Numbered from the stretch's first letter, positions 1 through 7,333 are shown. The stretch: 40,862 nucleotides of DNA from Bacteroidota bacterium (GCA_023457935.1 JAEXBA010000074.1:1-40862); one strand, 5' to 3'. Notes: a model not told the origin generated them from the sequence alone. A program made the numbers and translations.

Positions 1-126
1 GAAAATATGCTGTACGAAATTGCAGCAAAAGTAAAATCAAAAATTCCGGAAGGAATTCAGCTGGCATATCTGAAACTTCACGAAACCGAAAACTCTTACG
101 GAGAGTGGATTGCGGAGGAAAATTAA
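1..126 (+). CDS. queD: 6-carboxytetrahydropterin synthase family protein (QueD/PTPS), C-terminal end only
   Basis: The window opens inside a reading frame that runs in frame 1 to a TAA at 124-126 and encodes 41 residues. The segment LKLHETENSYGEW matches the C-terminal strand of the 6-pyruvoyl-tetrahydropterin synthase / QueD family, where the glutamate of the HETxxS-type motif contacts the pterin substrate. QueD proteins make 6-carboxy-tetrahydropterin on the queuosine tRNA-modification route. Only the tail is visible, so QueD cannot be separated from related PTPS paralogues. The 5' part lies outside the window. Confidence 0.7.
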   Translation, partial: ENMLYEIAAKVKSKIPEGIQLAYLKLHETENSYGEWIAEEN

Positions 127-187
127 AATTTTACTTTGATTCCTTTTCAATTATTTCACAAATGTGTGAAAAAAAAACGAACAATTG

Positions 188-287
188 TTTGGTAGGAATA
201 ATAATTTAGTTTAACTTCGCAAGCGAACACCAATGAGGAAGAAAAATTTCTTCTAATCTTTGGCCGGAATTTTCTCCGGCTTTTTTT
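188..287 (+). ncRNA. Candidate tiny transcription unit (about 64 nt) with own promoter, 7-codon ORF and terminator
   Basis: Between queD and lpxH there is a TTTG at 188-191, then 20 nt, then TAACTTCG at 212-219. This is one base off the Bacteroidota promoter consensus (TTTG-N19-21-TAnnTTTG). An RNA starting near 224 would carry a 7-codon ORF (ATG at 232-234, peptide MRKKNFF, TAA stop), the palindrome GAAGAAAAATTTCTTC, and a strong terminator hairpin GCCGGA/TCCGGC followed by seven T at 263-287. It ends before the lpxH promoter box, so it is not simply an lpxH leader. It could be a small RNA, a leader peptide unit or just the queD terminator. No known RNA family is recognised. Confidence 0.3.
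263..287 (+). terminator. Rho-independent terminator upstream of lpxH
   Basis: Stem GCCGGA (263-268) pairs with TCCGGC (275-280), followed by seven T. It ends transcription coming from queD or from the small unit before it. Confidence 0.8.
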
Positions 288-312
288 GGCTTCATCTGTA
301 AGGCATTCTTCC

Positions 313-320
313 TATCTTTG
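313..320 (+). promoter_or_regulatory. -7 box of the lpxH promoter (TATCTTTG)
   Basis: Exact match to the Bacteroidota -7 consensus TAnnTTTG, 16 nt before the ATG at 337. A weak TTTG lies at 285-288. Its position rules out start codons upstream of about 325 for lpxH. Confidence 0.6.
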
Positions 321-336
321 TGGCAGTATTCTGCCG

Positions 337-1110
337 ATGATGCATAAAATTTCTCTTCAAGATAACAAAAAAGTCTATTTCTGTTCCGATCAGCATTTCG
401 GAGCTCCTTCCGTTGCGGAAAGTAAAAAGCGTGAAGAGAAATTCATCCGGTGGCTTGATGAAATCAAAAAAGATGCACAGGTTCTTTTTCTGATGGGCGA
501 TCTGTTTGATTTCTGGCACGAATGGAATCACGTAATTCCGAAAGGTTATGTGCGTGTTTTGGGAAAACTGGCCGAACTGAAAGATTCCGGAATTGAGCTT
601 TTTATTTTCGTGGGAAACCACGATTTGTGGATGAAAAACTATTTCGAGGAAGAAATCGGCTGCAAAGTTTTCTTTGAAAAACAGTATTTTGAAATCAGCG
701 GAAAACAGTTTCTTTTGGCGCATGGAGACGGACTCGGTCCCGGTGATAAAGGTTATAAAAGGATGAAAAAACTGTTCACGAATCCTTTGGCGCAATGGGC
801 TTTTAAATGGCTTCATCCGGATATTGCCATGAAAGTTGCGATTTATTTTTCCACCAAAAACAAAATGATTTCCGGTGAGGAAGACAAGGAATTTCTCGGT
901 GAAGACAAGGAATATCTGATCATCTATTCCAAAGAAAAACTGAAAACCGAAAAAATCGATTATTTCATTTACGGTCACCGTCACTTGCCGATGGTTCTGG
1001 ATTTGAATTCCGGCGAGAATTCTGCAAAATACGTTAATCTTGGCGACTGGATTTCGTATTTTACTTACGGCGTTTTTCAAACTGATTTCGAACTGAAAAC
1101 TTTTGAGTAA
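337..1110 (+). CDS. lpxH: UDP-2,3-diacylglucosamine diphosphatase (LpxH-like)
   Basis: A calcineurin-type metallophosphoesterase of 257 residues. The metal-site motifs appear in order: SDQHFG near residue 16, GDLFDFW near 51, GNHD near 91, AHGDG near 127 and GHRH near 213. LpxH-type enzymes hydrolyse UDP-2,3-diacylglucosamine to lipid X on the inner face of the inner membrane in lipid A synthesis. The reading frame extends upstream to a TTG at 286. That start would lie before the promoter box at 313-320, so the ATG pair at 337/340 is preferred. Bacteroidota have related phosphoesterases of other function, so substrate identity is inferred from motifs and size. The stop codon directly touches the left repeat of the GxxExxY cassette. 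Confidence 0.82.
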   Translation: MMHKISLQDNKKVYFCSDQHFGAPSVAESKKREEKFIRWLDEIKKDAQVLFLMGDLFDFWHEWNHVIPKGYVRVLGKLAELKDSGIELFIFVGNHDLWMKNYFEEEIGCKVFFEKQYFEISGKQFLLAHGDGLGPGDKGYKRMKKLFTNPLAQWAFKWLHPDIAMKVAIYFSTKNKMISGEEDKEFLGEDKEYLIIYSKEKLKTEKIDYFIYGHRHLPMVLDLNSGENSAKYVNLGDWISYFTYGVFQTDFELKTFE

Positions 1111-1143
1111 CCACGGAGACACCGAGGATTTCACAGAGAACAC
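1111..1143 (+). repeat. Left imperfect inverted repeat of the GxxExxY cassette
   Basis: The sequence begins CCACGGAGACACCGAGG and continues TTTCACAGAGAACAC. Its reverse complement recurs at 1541-1575: aligned, about 26 of 34 positions agree with one gap. It begins directly after the lpxH stop codon. Confidence 0.65.
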
Positions 1144-1157
1144 TATTAGTTTTGGAC

Positions 1158-1544
1158 ATGATTGAAAATGAAATTTCTCAGATAGTTTTTGATTCAGGAC
1201 TGAAAATTCACAGAGAATTAGGTCCCGGTTTACTTGAGTCAGCTTATGAAGAATGTTTGGCGTACGAACTTTCAGACGCAGGTTTGCTGGTCGAAAAATA
1301 GAAACCTATGCCGCTGATTTACAGAGATGTAAAACTGAATGTTGGATATCGCCTTGATTTACTGATCGAGAAGAAAGTAGTAGTTGAAGTAAAATCCTGT
1401 GAAGCGCTGAATGACGTACATTTGGCGCAGGTAATTACCTATTTGAAGCTGAGTAAGTGCAAACTGGGTTTGCTGATTAATTTTAATGTAAAACTTTTCA
1501 AAAACGGTTATAAAAGAGTGATCAACGGTAATATTCCCCTGTGA
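1158..1544 (+). pseudogene. GxxExxY family protein (PD-(D/E)XK nuclease-like), interrupted by an in-frame amber codon
   Basis: From ATG 1158 to TGA 1542-1544 one reading frame of 128 codons encodes a complete GxxExxY family protein, except for a TAG at codon 48 (1299-1301). The family signature GPGLLESAYEECLAYEL lies before the stop. The segments GYRLDLLIEKKVVVEVK, with the Asp and Glu/Lys of a PD-(D/E)XK core, and TYLKLSKCKLGLLINFNV lie after it. Both halves are in the same frame, so this is a nonsense change and not a frameshift. The family usually has Gln at the stop position (EKQKPMP-like), so one CAG to TAG transition explains it. The downstream half could restart at ATG 1308 (78 residues) but would lack the signature. 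Two inverted repeats flank the gene. The cellular role of the family is unknown. Confidence 0.8.
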
Positions 1545-1575
1545 TCTCCGTGAAACCGCAGTGTCGCTGTGTTTA
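1541..1575 (-). repeat. Right imperfect inverted repeat of the GxxExxY cassette
   Basis: Read on the minus strand it gives AAACACAGCGACACTGCGG followed by TTTCACGGAGATCAC, matching the left copy at 1111-1143. It contains the stop codon of the GxxExxY frame at one end and the GTG start codon of the next gene at the other. Confidence 0.65.
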
Positions 1576-2549
1576 AAGAAATTTTAAATATCAAAACCGA
1601 ATCCGAATTTCAGGCAGCCTGTCTGGAAACGTTCCGTTATCAGTACGAAAACGTTGAGGTTTACAGGAAATTTGTCGATTTCCTGAACATCAATCCGTCT
1701 GAAATTGATGAGGTTAAAAAAATTCCGTTTCTGCCGATTGAAATGTTCAAGAAACATGCAGTTTTAAATCAGAATTTTCAGACTGAAGATTATTTCCAAA
1801 GTTCTGGAACAACGCAGATTCAAACCCGATCCAAACATTTTATCGCCGATTTTTTTCTGTATGAAGAAAGTATTTACCGCAGTTTTGAACAGTTTATCGG
1901 AAAACCGGAAGATTTTATTTTTCTTGGTCTGCTTCCAAATTACTCCGAAAATCAGCATTCTTCCTTAATATATATGGTTGATTTTCTGATGAAAAAATCC
2001 GGAAAACCCGAAAACGGTTATTTTCTATACAATCATCAGGAATTGTTTGAACTTCTCAAAAACCTTCAAAATAAGAAAGTTATTCTGTTCGGAGTTTCGT
2101 TTGCGCTTCTGGATTTTCTTGACAATCAATTCAACTTTACGACTCTACAACTCAACGACTTAGCAGTAATTGAAACCGGCGGAATGAAAGGCAGAAAAGC
2201 AGAAATGACGAAAACCGAACTGCTGAAAACTCTAAAAAAAGGTTTCGGAACAGACAAGATTTTTTCAGAATATTCCATGACGGAGCTGCTTTCGCAAGCA
2301 TATTCTCTTGGCGAAAATATTTATGAACCTCCCAACTGGATGCGGATTTTAATCAGAAATACGGAAGATCCGTTTTCGTATGTTGAAGACGGAAGAAACG
2401 GCGCCATCAACATTATTGATTTGGCCAACCGACATTCGTGTTCGTTTATTGCGACGCAGGATTTGGGAAAATCTTACGGGAGAAAGTTTGAAGTTTTGGG
2501 AAGAATAGATCATTCTGATATCCGCGGCTGCAGTTTGTTGGTTTCATGA
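1569..2549 (+). CDS. LuxE-family acyltransferase / acyl-protein synthetase-like protein
   Basis: A 326-residue protein of the LuxE / acyl-protein synthetase family, which belongs to the adenylate-forming superfamily. It carries the YFQSSGTTQIQTRS nucleotide-binding loop (near residue 75) and an EYSMTELLSQAY segment (near residue 236) typical of the group. LuxE itself activates fatty acids as acyl-AMP and transfers them to a protein thiol. The acceptor here is unknown, and stand-alone homologues are common next to envelope genes in Flavobacteriia. No ATG is available at the N-terminus. The start used is GTG at 1569, which falls inside the right repeat of the GxxExxY cassette, so cassette insertion may have supplied or replaced the original start. 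Confidence 0.75.
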   Translation: MFKEILNIKTESEFQAACLETFRYQYENVEVYRKFVDFLNINPSEIDEVKKIPFLPIEMFKKHAVLNQNFQTEDYFQSSGTTQIQTRSKHFIADFFLYEESIYRSFEQFIGKPEDFIFLGLLPNYSENQHSSLIYMVDFLMKKSGKPENGYFLYNHQELFELLKNLQNKKVILFGVSFALLDFLDNQFNFTTLQLNDLAVIETGGMKGRKAEMTKTELLKTLKKGFGTDKIFSEYSMTELLSQAYSLGENIYEPPNWMRILIRNTEDPFSYVEDGRNGAINIIDLANRHSCSFIATQDLGKSYGRKFEVLGRIDHSDIRGCSLLVS

Positions 2550-2598
2550 TGAAAATCATTGCGTTGAATTTTTTTCAGTTCTAGATTTTTTGAAAATA

Positions 2599-2632
2599 AA
2601 AAACCACCTTCGTAAAAAAGGTGGTTTTTTTG
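2599..2632. terminator. Bidirectional terminator between the LuxE-like gene and aquaporin
   Basis: Stem AAACCACCTT (2601-2610) pairs with AAGGTGGTTT (2618-2627). It has T-rich sequence after it and A-rich sequence before it, and lies between two convergent genes. Confidence 0.85.
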
Positions 2633-2648
2633 TTTTTAGTAAGTTTTT

Positions 2649-3365
2649 TTATTTATGCTCAGGTTTCTCAATTAAGAAATTGTACACAAAACTTGCAGCA
2701 ACACCACCTAAAATCGGCGCAACAATAAATAACCAAAGTTGGGTAAGTGCATTCCCTTGTACAAAAATTGCGGGGCCAGTACTTCTTGCAGGATTCACAG
2801 AAACTCCTGTTATATTAATGCCTACAATATGAATCAGCACCAGCGACAAACCGATTGCCAAACCTGCAAAACCACCGTTAATATTCTTAGTTGAAGTTGA
2901 ACCTAAAATTACAAGCAGGAAAATAAATGTAAATACAAATTCAGCAACAAAAGCAGCCGTTGTGTTGTATTCTTTCAGATATCCTGTTCCCCAACCGTTA
3001 GAGCCTAATCCCCATTCTGCCATTTGTCCGCCAGGATGGTTTGTAAAAATGAGATAGAGGATTCCTGCACCGATGATTGCGCCCAAAATCTGAGCCGCAA
3101 TATAATAGACAGCTTCTCGCATTTTCATACGTCCCGCTGCAACCATTGCTACGGAGATTGCAGGATTAATGTGGCATCCGGAAATATGTCCGATGGCATA
3201 AGCCATTGCTACTACCGACAGACCGAAAGCAAAAGAAATTCCGAGCAAACCAACACCCGTAGTTCCGTCTGCACCAGCGATTACGGCGCTTCCGCAGCCC
3301 ATTAAAACCAGCACCATTGTTCCTAGAAGTTCAGCAACAAATTTTGAAGTTGTAGATACTTGCAT
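2649..3365 (-). CDS. aqpZ: Aquaporin (MIP family channel, AqpZ-like)
   Basis: 238 residues with six membrane segments and the two half-membrane NPA loops: CHINPAISVA near residue 66 and SVNPARSTGPAIF near residue 190. The GCGSAV motif in helix 1 and the Arg after the second NPA are those of water-selective AqpZ-type channels. The protein moves water across the inner membrane during osmotic change. The gene is monocistronic, converges on the LuxE-like gene and diverges from the DUF4230 gene. A possible minus-strand -7 box (TAACTTCG on that strand) lies at 3391-3398. Glycerol specificity is less likely because the residues after NPA fit AqpZ better. Confidence 0.92.
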   Translation of the reverse strand: MQVSTTSKFVAELLGTMVLVLMGCGSAVIAGADGTTGVGLLGISFAFGLSVVAMAYAIGHISGCHINPAISVAMVAAGRMKMREAVYYIAAQILGAIIGAGILYLIFTNHPGGQMAEWGLGSNGWGTGYLKEYNTTAAFVAEFVFTFIFLLVILGSTSTKNINGGFAGLAIGLSLVLIHIVGINITGVSVNPARSTGPAIFVQGNALTQLWLFIVAPILGGVAASFVYNFLIEKPEHK

Positions 3366-3584
3366 AATTTTAATTTTTTTATGTTTATTACGAAGTTAGA
3401 ACATTTACTAAAAATAACGCCAAAAATCTTAAAAAATGTTAAAATTAAATTTTGTTCATGGGTGCGTTTTCTTTTGATTTGAAAATCAGTAATTTAAAAG
3501 GTGACAGCATTCAGTTCCGATTTGCACGTTATTTGCAGCGTTTGGAGCAACTCAGAAAAACTTACCTTTACTTAAATTTCTAAA
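3366..3584. promoter_or_regulatory. Divergent intergenic region between aquaporin and the DUF4230 gene
   Basis: 219 bp, AT-rich. Candidate -7 boxes are CGAAGTTA at 3391-3398 (reads leftward as TAACTTCG) and TACCTTTA at 3563-3570 (rightward, one base off consensus). No ORF, hairpin or repeat of note was seen. Confidence 0.4.
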
Positions 3585-4313
3585 ATGATGAATTCCGGCA
3601 AGTTTAAAACAATATTATGGGTTCTGGGAATCCTGATGGTACTTTTCCTTGGCTTTTTCCTTTATCAGATGACAACTACTGAAGGTTTCGGCAATATGAT
3701 GATGCCGGTAATGCTGATTCTCGGACTGGTGTTGGGCGGAGTAATTGCCTTTCTCGCGTCAAAGAATCTGAAGTCGGAGCCGCCTGTGATTACAGAAAGT
3801 TCCCATACCATTGCGGAAAGCATGCGTAAAGTGTTTAAAGTGGTTTCTGCAGAAGGACATTTCAACGAGATTTATAATTACGAGGAAACAACCAAACTTT
3901 TTAATTTCATACCTCAGAAGAAAAAAGCGCTTGTTATTGTACAGGCAAAGATTTTGGTGGGCTACGATTTTGAAAAATTCAAATGGGAAGTGGATCAGGA
4001 AAACAGAAAAGTCCGTCTGCTGGAATTTCCGGCGCCCGAAATTCTTTCTACCGAAACCGATTATAAATATTACAACATCGAAGAACAGTTTTTTAATCTT
4101 TTCAGTAAAGATGATCTGGCAAAAATTCAGAATAACGGAAAAAGACAGGTTATTGAAGCTGCCAAGAAATCGCACCTTCCTGAAGTTGCCGCTGAACAGA
4201 TGCGGACGCTGCTTACAGAGCTTCTGGACACGAAAAACTTTGCACTGGAAAACCCTTCAATAATTACAGAAACAAAATTTCAGATTGAAGACCAAAGCCC
4301 TGTAAATGGGTGA
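3585..4313 (+). CDS. DUF4230 domain protein, membrane-anchored
   Basis: 242 residues. Two hydrophobic segments lie near the N-terminus (about residues 9-27 and 37-55), followed by a soluble domain beginning near residue 78 that matches DUF4230. Typical features are GHFNEIYNYEE, FIPQKKKALVIVQAK and the VGYDFEKFKWEVD strand, and the C-terminal part is helical. Members are found widely in Bacteroidota and Firmicutes and have no known function. The protein is probably held at the inner membrane with the domain exposed to one side. ATG 3585 is used. A second ATG follows directly at 3588. The gene stands alone. Confidence 0.75.
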   Translation: MMNSGKFKTILWVLGILMVLFLGFFLYQMTTTEGFGNMMMPVMLILGLVLGGVIAFLASKNLKSEPPVITESSHTIAESMRKVFKVVSAEGHFNEIYNYEETTKLFNFIPQKKKALVIVQAKILVGYDFEKFKWEVDQENRKVRLLEFPAPEILSTETDYKYYNIEEQFFNLFSKDDLAKIQNNGKRQVIEAAKKSHLPEVAAEQMRTLLTELLDTKNFALENPSIITETKFQIEDQSPVNG

Positions 4314-4435
4314 TTCTGAAGATCTTGTTAACATAATGTAAATTTCAAAAATAATTTTGTAACGCATTCCTTTTCTGAAATAATGACATTTGTATTGTTA
4401 GTTCACTGCATGTCTGACACCTCAAATCAATCATT

Positions 4436-4855
4436 ATGAAAAGGATCTATTTTTTACTTACTTTCTGTCTTACGACATTACTATACGCACAGTCCAATAA
4501 TTTCAGATTCGCAAGTCTTACTTCAACTGAACTTGAGAATGTAAACGACCGTCCGGAATTTGATTTCAACGCTAAGGAACTCAGAAATCTTCCGGTTGCT
4601 GATCTTCTGAATATTTATGTAGAAGAGTATATCGATATCGAAAATGTTAAGGGAGAAGGTAAAATTACTACACTTCTGGCTTTGCAGCTGGATGACAACG
4701 GAGTTCTGAAACATGTTTCTGCAACGGGCGCCAATCCGTCTTTCAATGAAGAAGCAGTGAATGTTTTCAAAAAATTTGAAGGAAAGAAAATGAACATCAA
4801 ACAGCTGAGAAATGCTGAAGTTGAGGTACTGATACCGATCAGTTTGGAAATGTAA
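4436..4855 (+). CDS. Small exported protein with a TonB-C-like domain
   Basis: 139 residues. Residues 1-19 form a signal peptide ending LLYAQ (cleavage after Ala or Gln). The mature part, from GEGKITTLLALQLDDNGVL to the end, follows the pattern of the energy-transducer TonB C-terminal domain: a strand-turn-strand with conserved Gly, then AVNVFKKFEGKKM in place of the usual AxxAxxxWkP segment, and a closing strand ending in I-P-I. There is no membrane anchor or proline-rich spacer, so it is not a working TonB by itself. It is better described as a periplasmic protein with a TonB-C-like fold. Function unknown. Confidence 0.55.
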   Translation: MKRIYFLLTFCLTTLLYAQSNNFRFASLTSTELENVNDRPEFDFNAKELRNLPVADLLNIYVEEYIDIENVKGEGKITTLLALQLDDNGVLKHVSATGANPSFNEEAVNVFKKFEGKKMNIKQLRNAEVEVLIPISLEM

Positions 4856-4878
4856 GGGTTTTGACGAACTTTATATAC

Positions 4879-4907
4879 GCCGGAGTTTTTGCTTCGGCAT
4901 TTTTTTT
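4879..4907 (+). terminator. Terminator after the TonB-C-like gene
   Basis: Stem GCCGGAG (4879-4885) pairs with CTTCGGC (4892-4898) with one G-U pair, followed by eight T. Confidence 0.8.
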
Positions 4908-4912
4908 ATCCG

Positions 4913-4920
4913 TACTTTTG
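4913..4920 (+). promoter_or_regulatory. -7 box (TACTTTTG) for the ABC-F gene
   Basis: Exact TAnnTTTG match directly after the preceding terminator and 38 nt before ATG 4959. Confidence 0.6.
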
Positions 4921-4958
4921 CAACCGCAAATTCATTTATCAACCATCATTCATCAGTT

Positions 4959-6941
4959 ATGCTATCAGTTCAGGGTTTAGGGCTTCATCACGCAGGAAAT
5001 TATCTGTTTCGCGACGTTAATTTTACCATTAAAAAAGACGACAAAATCGGTTTGGTTGGTAAAAACGGAGCCGGAAAATCCACTCTGCTGAAAATTCTTT
5101 CCGGTGAAATTAATTTCTTTGAAGGGAATGTGGTTCCCGACGGAAACATTACGATTGGTTTCCTGAAGCAGGATCTGGAATTTGTAAAAGGAAGAACAGT
5201 TTGGGAAGAAACGCAGCAGGCATTTGAACAGATTAATCTCTGGAAAAATGAGCTTGAAGAAGTTAACCATCAGTTGGCGACAAGAACGGATTATGAAAGT
5301 GATGATTACCACAACCTGATTCACCGTATGACCGATCTGAACGATCTTCTTCATCATCACGACGCCTACAACCTTGAAGGCGATATGGAAAAAGTTCTTC
5401 TCGGTCTGGGTTTTAAAGCCGATGATTTTGAAAGAATTACGGATGAGTTTTCGGGCGGCTGGAGAATGAGGATTGAACTGGCTAAACTGCTTTTGCAGAA
5501 CAACGATTTGCTTCTTCTGGATGAGCCGACCAACCATTTGGATATGGAATCCATCATCTGGCTGGAAAATTTCCTGAAGGAATACCGCGGCGCAATTGTA
5601 CTGGTTTCCCACGACAAGCAGTTTATGACCGCAGTCTGCAACCGTACTTTTGATGTGAACAACAGAAAAATTGACGATTATAAAGCCAATTACACCAAAT
5701 ATCTTGAATTAAGAGCTGAAAGACGCGAAAAACTGGAACAGGCGAAAAAAAATCAGGATGCGGAAATCAAGCAGATGGAAGACAATATTAACCGTTTCCG
5801 TGCTTCTGCAACAAAGGCGAGTTTTGCGCAGTCACTGATTAAGAAACTCGACAAAATTGAGAGAATTGAACTGGATAATGAAGACGTTTCCAAGTTCAAC
5901 ATCCGTTTTGTGCAGTCGGTTACACCCGGAAAAGTCATTTTTGAAGCTGAAAATCTTGGAAAAGCGTACGGAAACAAACAGATTTTTGATGATGTTGACT
6001 TTTTTGTGGAGCGTGGCGACCGGATTGCACTTCTTGGCCAGAACGGACAGGGAAAAACAACCTTGGCGAAGATCCTCACCGGACAGATTAAAGATTATTC
6101 CGGAGACTGGACTTTAGGCCACAATGTGAATATCGGTTATTTTGCGCAGAATCAGGAAGAAGTGCTCACTCCGGGAAAAACAGTTCTGCAGGAAGCGGAA
6201 GATGCCGCAACCGAAGAAACCCGGCCAAGAGTCCGCGATCTCTTAGGAAACTTCCTTTTTTCCGGTGAAGATGTTCAGAAAAAAACGCATGTGCTTTCCG
6301 GTGGTGAGCGTAACCGTCTGGCTTTGTGTAAATTATTGCTTCGTCCGTTCAACACGCTGATTATGGATGAACCTACGAATCACCTGGATATTCAGTCAAA
6401 GGAAATCATCAAAATGGCGCTTCAGAAGTTTGAAGGAACACTGATTGTCATTTCCCACGACCGTGAATTCCTGCAGGGTCTGGCCGATAAAATATTTGAG
6501 TTCCGTGACGGAAAAATGAAGGAATTCCTCGGAAATATTGATGAATATCTGGATTACCGGCAAAAGGAATCCATCCGCGAAGTTTCCATGGAAAAATCCA
6601 AGCTTGAGCAGAAGAAAAATCAGGAGCCGGCTGAAAAGAGCCATGAACCGAGAGCCGGGAATCAAGATGAAAAACCGGAAATTTCGAAGCCGATAACCGA
6701 TAATCAACAACCGTCAACCAACCACCAGTTCTACACCAAAGAGCAGAAGCAGCTTCACAATAAACTTAAAAAAACCGAAGAGAAAATTGCGGATTACGAA
6801 AAGGAGATCGCAAGCTTAGAATCTATTTTTGCCAAGACAAATCCTTCCGAAAAGGAACTCGCGAAATACGAAGATCTTAAAAAAGAGCTCGATGAAACCA
6901 TGCTGCAGTGGGAAGAAATTGCTGCGCAAATGGAATCTTAA
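4959..6941 (+). CDS. ABC-F family ATP-binding protein (Uup/EttA-like)
   Basis: 660 residues with two fused ABC ATPase domains and no membrane segments. Walker A motifs are GKNGAGKST (34-42) and GQNGQGKTT (near 360). Signature motifs are FSGGWRMR (near 164) and LSGGERNR (near 446). Walker B motifs LLLLDEPTNHLD and TLIMDEPTNHLD are both intact. A P-site-tRNA-interaction-type linker lies between the domains and a coiled coil at the C-terminus (about 600-658), as in Uup. ABC-F proteins act on the ribosome or, for Uup, on DNA/ribosome stress. The Uup-like C-terminus favours a housekeeping role over antibiotic resistance. Residues about 555-590, between ABC domain 2 and the coiled coil, are a Pro/Glu/Asn/Gln-rich insert encoded by a period-7 DNA repeat. 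Confidence 0.9.
   Translation: MLSVQGLGLHHAGNYLFRDVNFTIKKDDKIGLVGKNGAGKSTLLKILSGEINFFEGNVVPDGNITIGFLKQDLEFVKGRTVWEETQQAFEQINLWKNELEEVNHQLATRTDYESDDYHNLIHRMTDLNDLLHHHDAYNLEGDMEKVLLGLGFKADDFERITDEFSGGWRMRIELAKLLLQNNDLLLLDEPTNHLDMESIIWLENFLKEYRGAIVLVSHDKQFMTAVCNRTFDVNNRKIDDYKANYTKYLELRAERREKLEQAKKNQDAEIKQMEDNINRFRASATKASFAQSLIKKLDKIERIELDNEDVSKFNIRFVQSVTPGKVIFEAENLGKAYGNKQIFDDVDFFVERGDRIALLGQNGQGKTTLAKILTGQIKDYSGDWTLGHNVNIGYFAQNQEEVLTPGKTVLQEAEDAATEETRPRVRDLLGNFLFSGEDVQKKTHVLSGGERNRLALCKLLLRPFNTLIMDEPTNHLDIQSKEIIKMALQKFEGTLIVISHDREFLQGLADKIFEFRDGKMKEFLGNIDEYLDYRQKESIREVSMEKSKLEQKKNQEPAEKSHEPRAGNQDEKPEISKPITDNQQPSTNHQFYTKEQKQLHNKLKKTEEKIADYEKEIASLESIFAKTNPSEKELAKYEDLKKELDETMLQWEEIAAQMES
6637..6724 (+). 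repeat. Degenerate period-7 repeat inside the ABC-F gene
   Basis: Two blocks of 7-nt units: AGAGCCA/TGAACCG/AGAGCCG/GGAATCA (6637-6664) and CCGATAA/CCGATAA/TCAACAA/CCGTCAA/CCAACCA (6690-6724). It is read in frame as SHEPRAGNQ ... ITDNQQPSTN. The same kind of sequence, in the same reading frame, occurs in the M3 peptidase gene at 36799-36875. Confidence 0.7.
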
Positions 6942-6975
6942 TCCCGCAAGATTTTCTGAAAAGTTTTAGATTAGC

Positions 6976-6983
6976 TAACTTTG
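6976..6983 (+). promoter_or_regulatory. -7 box (TAACTTTG) for the HxH/CxxC protein gene
   Basis: Exact TAnnTTTG match, with only 5 nt between its last base and ATG 6989, so the transcript is probably leaderless or nearly so. Confidence 0.6.
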
Positions 6984-6988
6984 CGTTA

Positions 6989-7333
6989 ATGAAATTTGTA
7001 AAAGCCAATAAAAACATATTGTCCACATTCCTTCTCGGGATGTACATTTTTGCGGCTTTTTTCTCGGCAAGTTTTCATCAGCATTCACATGGGGTTTTTG
7101 TTTTAGACCAGGACGGAAGAACCAAAAACGTTCATAAAGTAGCGGAAAAATCCTCTTTGAATGACTGTGTTGCCTGCCATTTTCTCACCCATAAAACAAG
7201 TTTTCTTCCACAGGAATTTCAGTACAGCATTGGTGTCGTAGCTGAAAATTCGGAAGTTCTTACGTATTTTTTCAGCCGGGAAATCTTCTCGGAAATTTCC
7301 ACATTCTATCTTCGCGGTCCGCCAACAGTTTAG
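6989..7333 (+). CDS. Small exported or membrane protein with HxH and CxxC motifs (metal-linked, DUF2946-like layout)
   Basis: 114 residues. A hydrophobic N-terminal segment (about 10-28) is followed by FHQHSHG, then NDCVACHFLTHK, and the C-terminus ends YLRGPPTV. The order His cluster, CxxC, Arg-x-Pro-Pro tail resembles DUF2946-type proteins, which often sit beside copper genes; this is a resemblance of layout only. The TonB-dependent receptor and His-rich lipoprotein that follow support a metal-related role. The frame is open upstream to 6908 across the ABC-F stop, but the promoter box at 6976-6983 fixes the start at ATG 6989. The transported metal, if any, is not determined. Confidence 0.55.
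   Translation: MKFVKANKNILSTFLLGMYIFAAFFSASFHQHSHGVFVLDQDGRTKNVHKVAEKSSLNDCVACHFLTHKTSFLPQEFQYSIGVVAENSEVLTYFFSREIFSEISTFYLRGPPTV

Noticed and set aside
292..1143. A 283-residue open frame on the minus strand opposite lpxH
   Set aside because: It lies antisense to a clear metallophosphoesterase gene, is rich in Phe and Ile as expected of a shadow frame, and has no domain or promoter of its own.
1308..1544. A separate 78-residue gene starting at ATG 1308
   Set aside because: It is the second half of the GxxExxY frame after the amber codon; the first half is in the same frame and has the family signature.
3366..3584. Riboswitch before the DUF4230 gene
   Set aside because: No stable multi-stem fold or known aptamer core could be seen by eye.
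4436..4855. A full TonB energy transducer
   Set aside because: It has a cleavable signal peptide rather than an anchor, and no proline-rich spacer; only a C-terminal-domain-like pattern remains.
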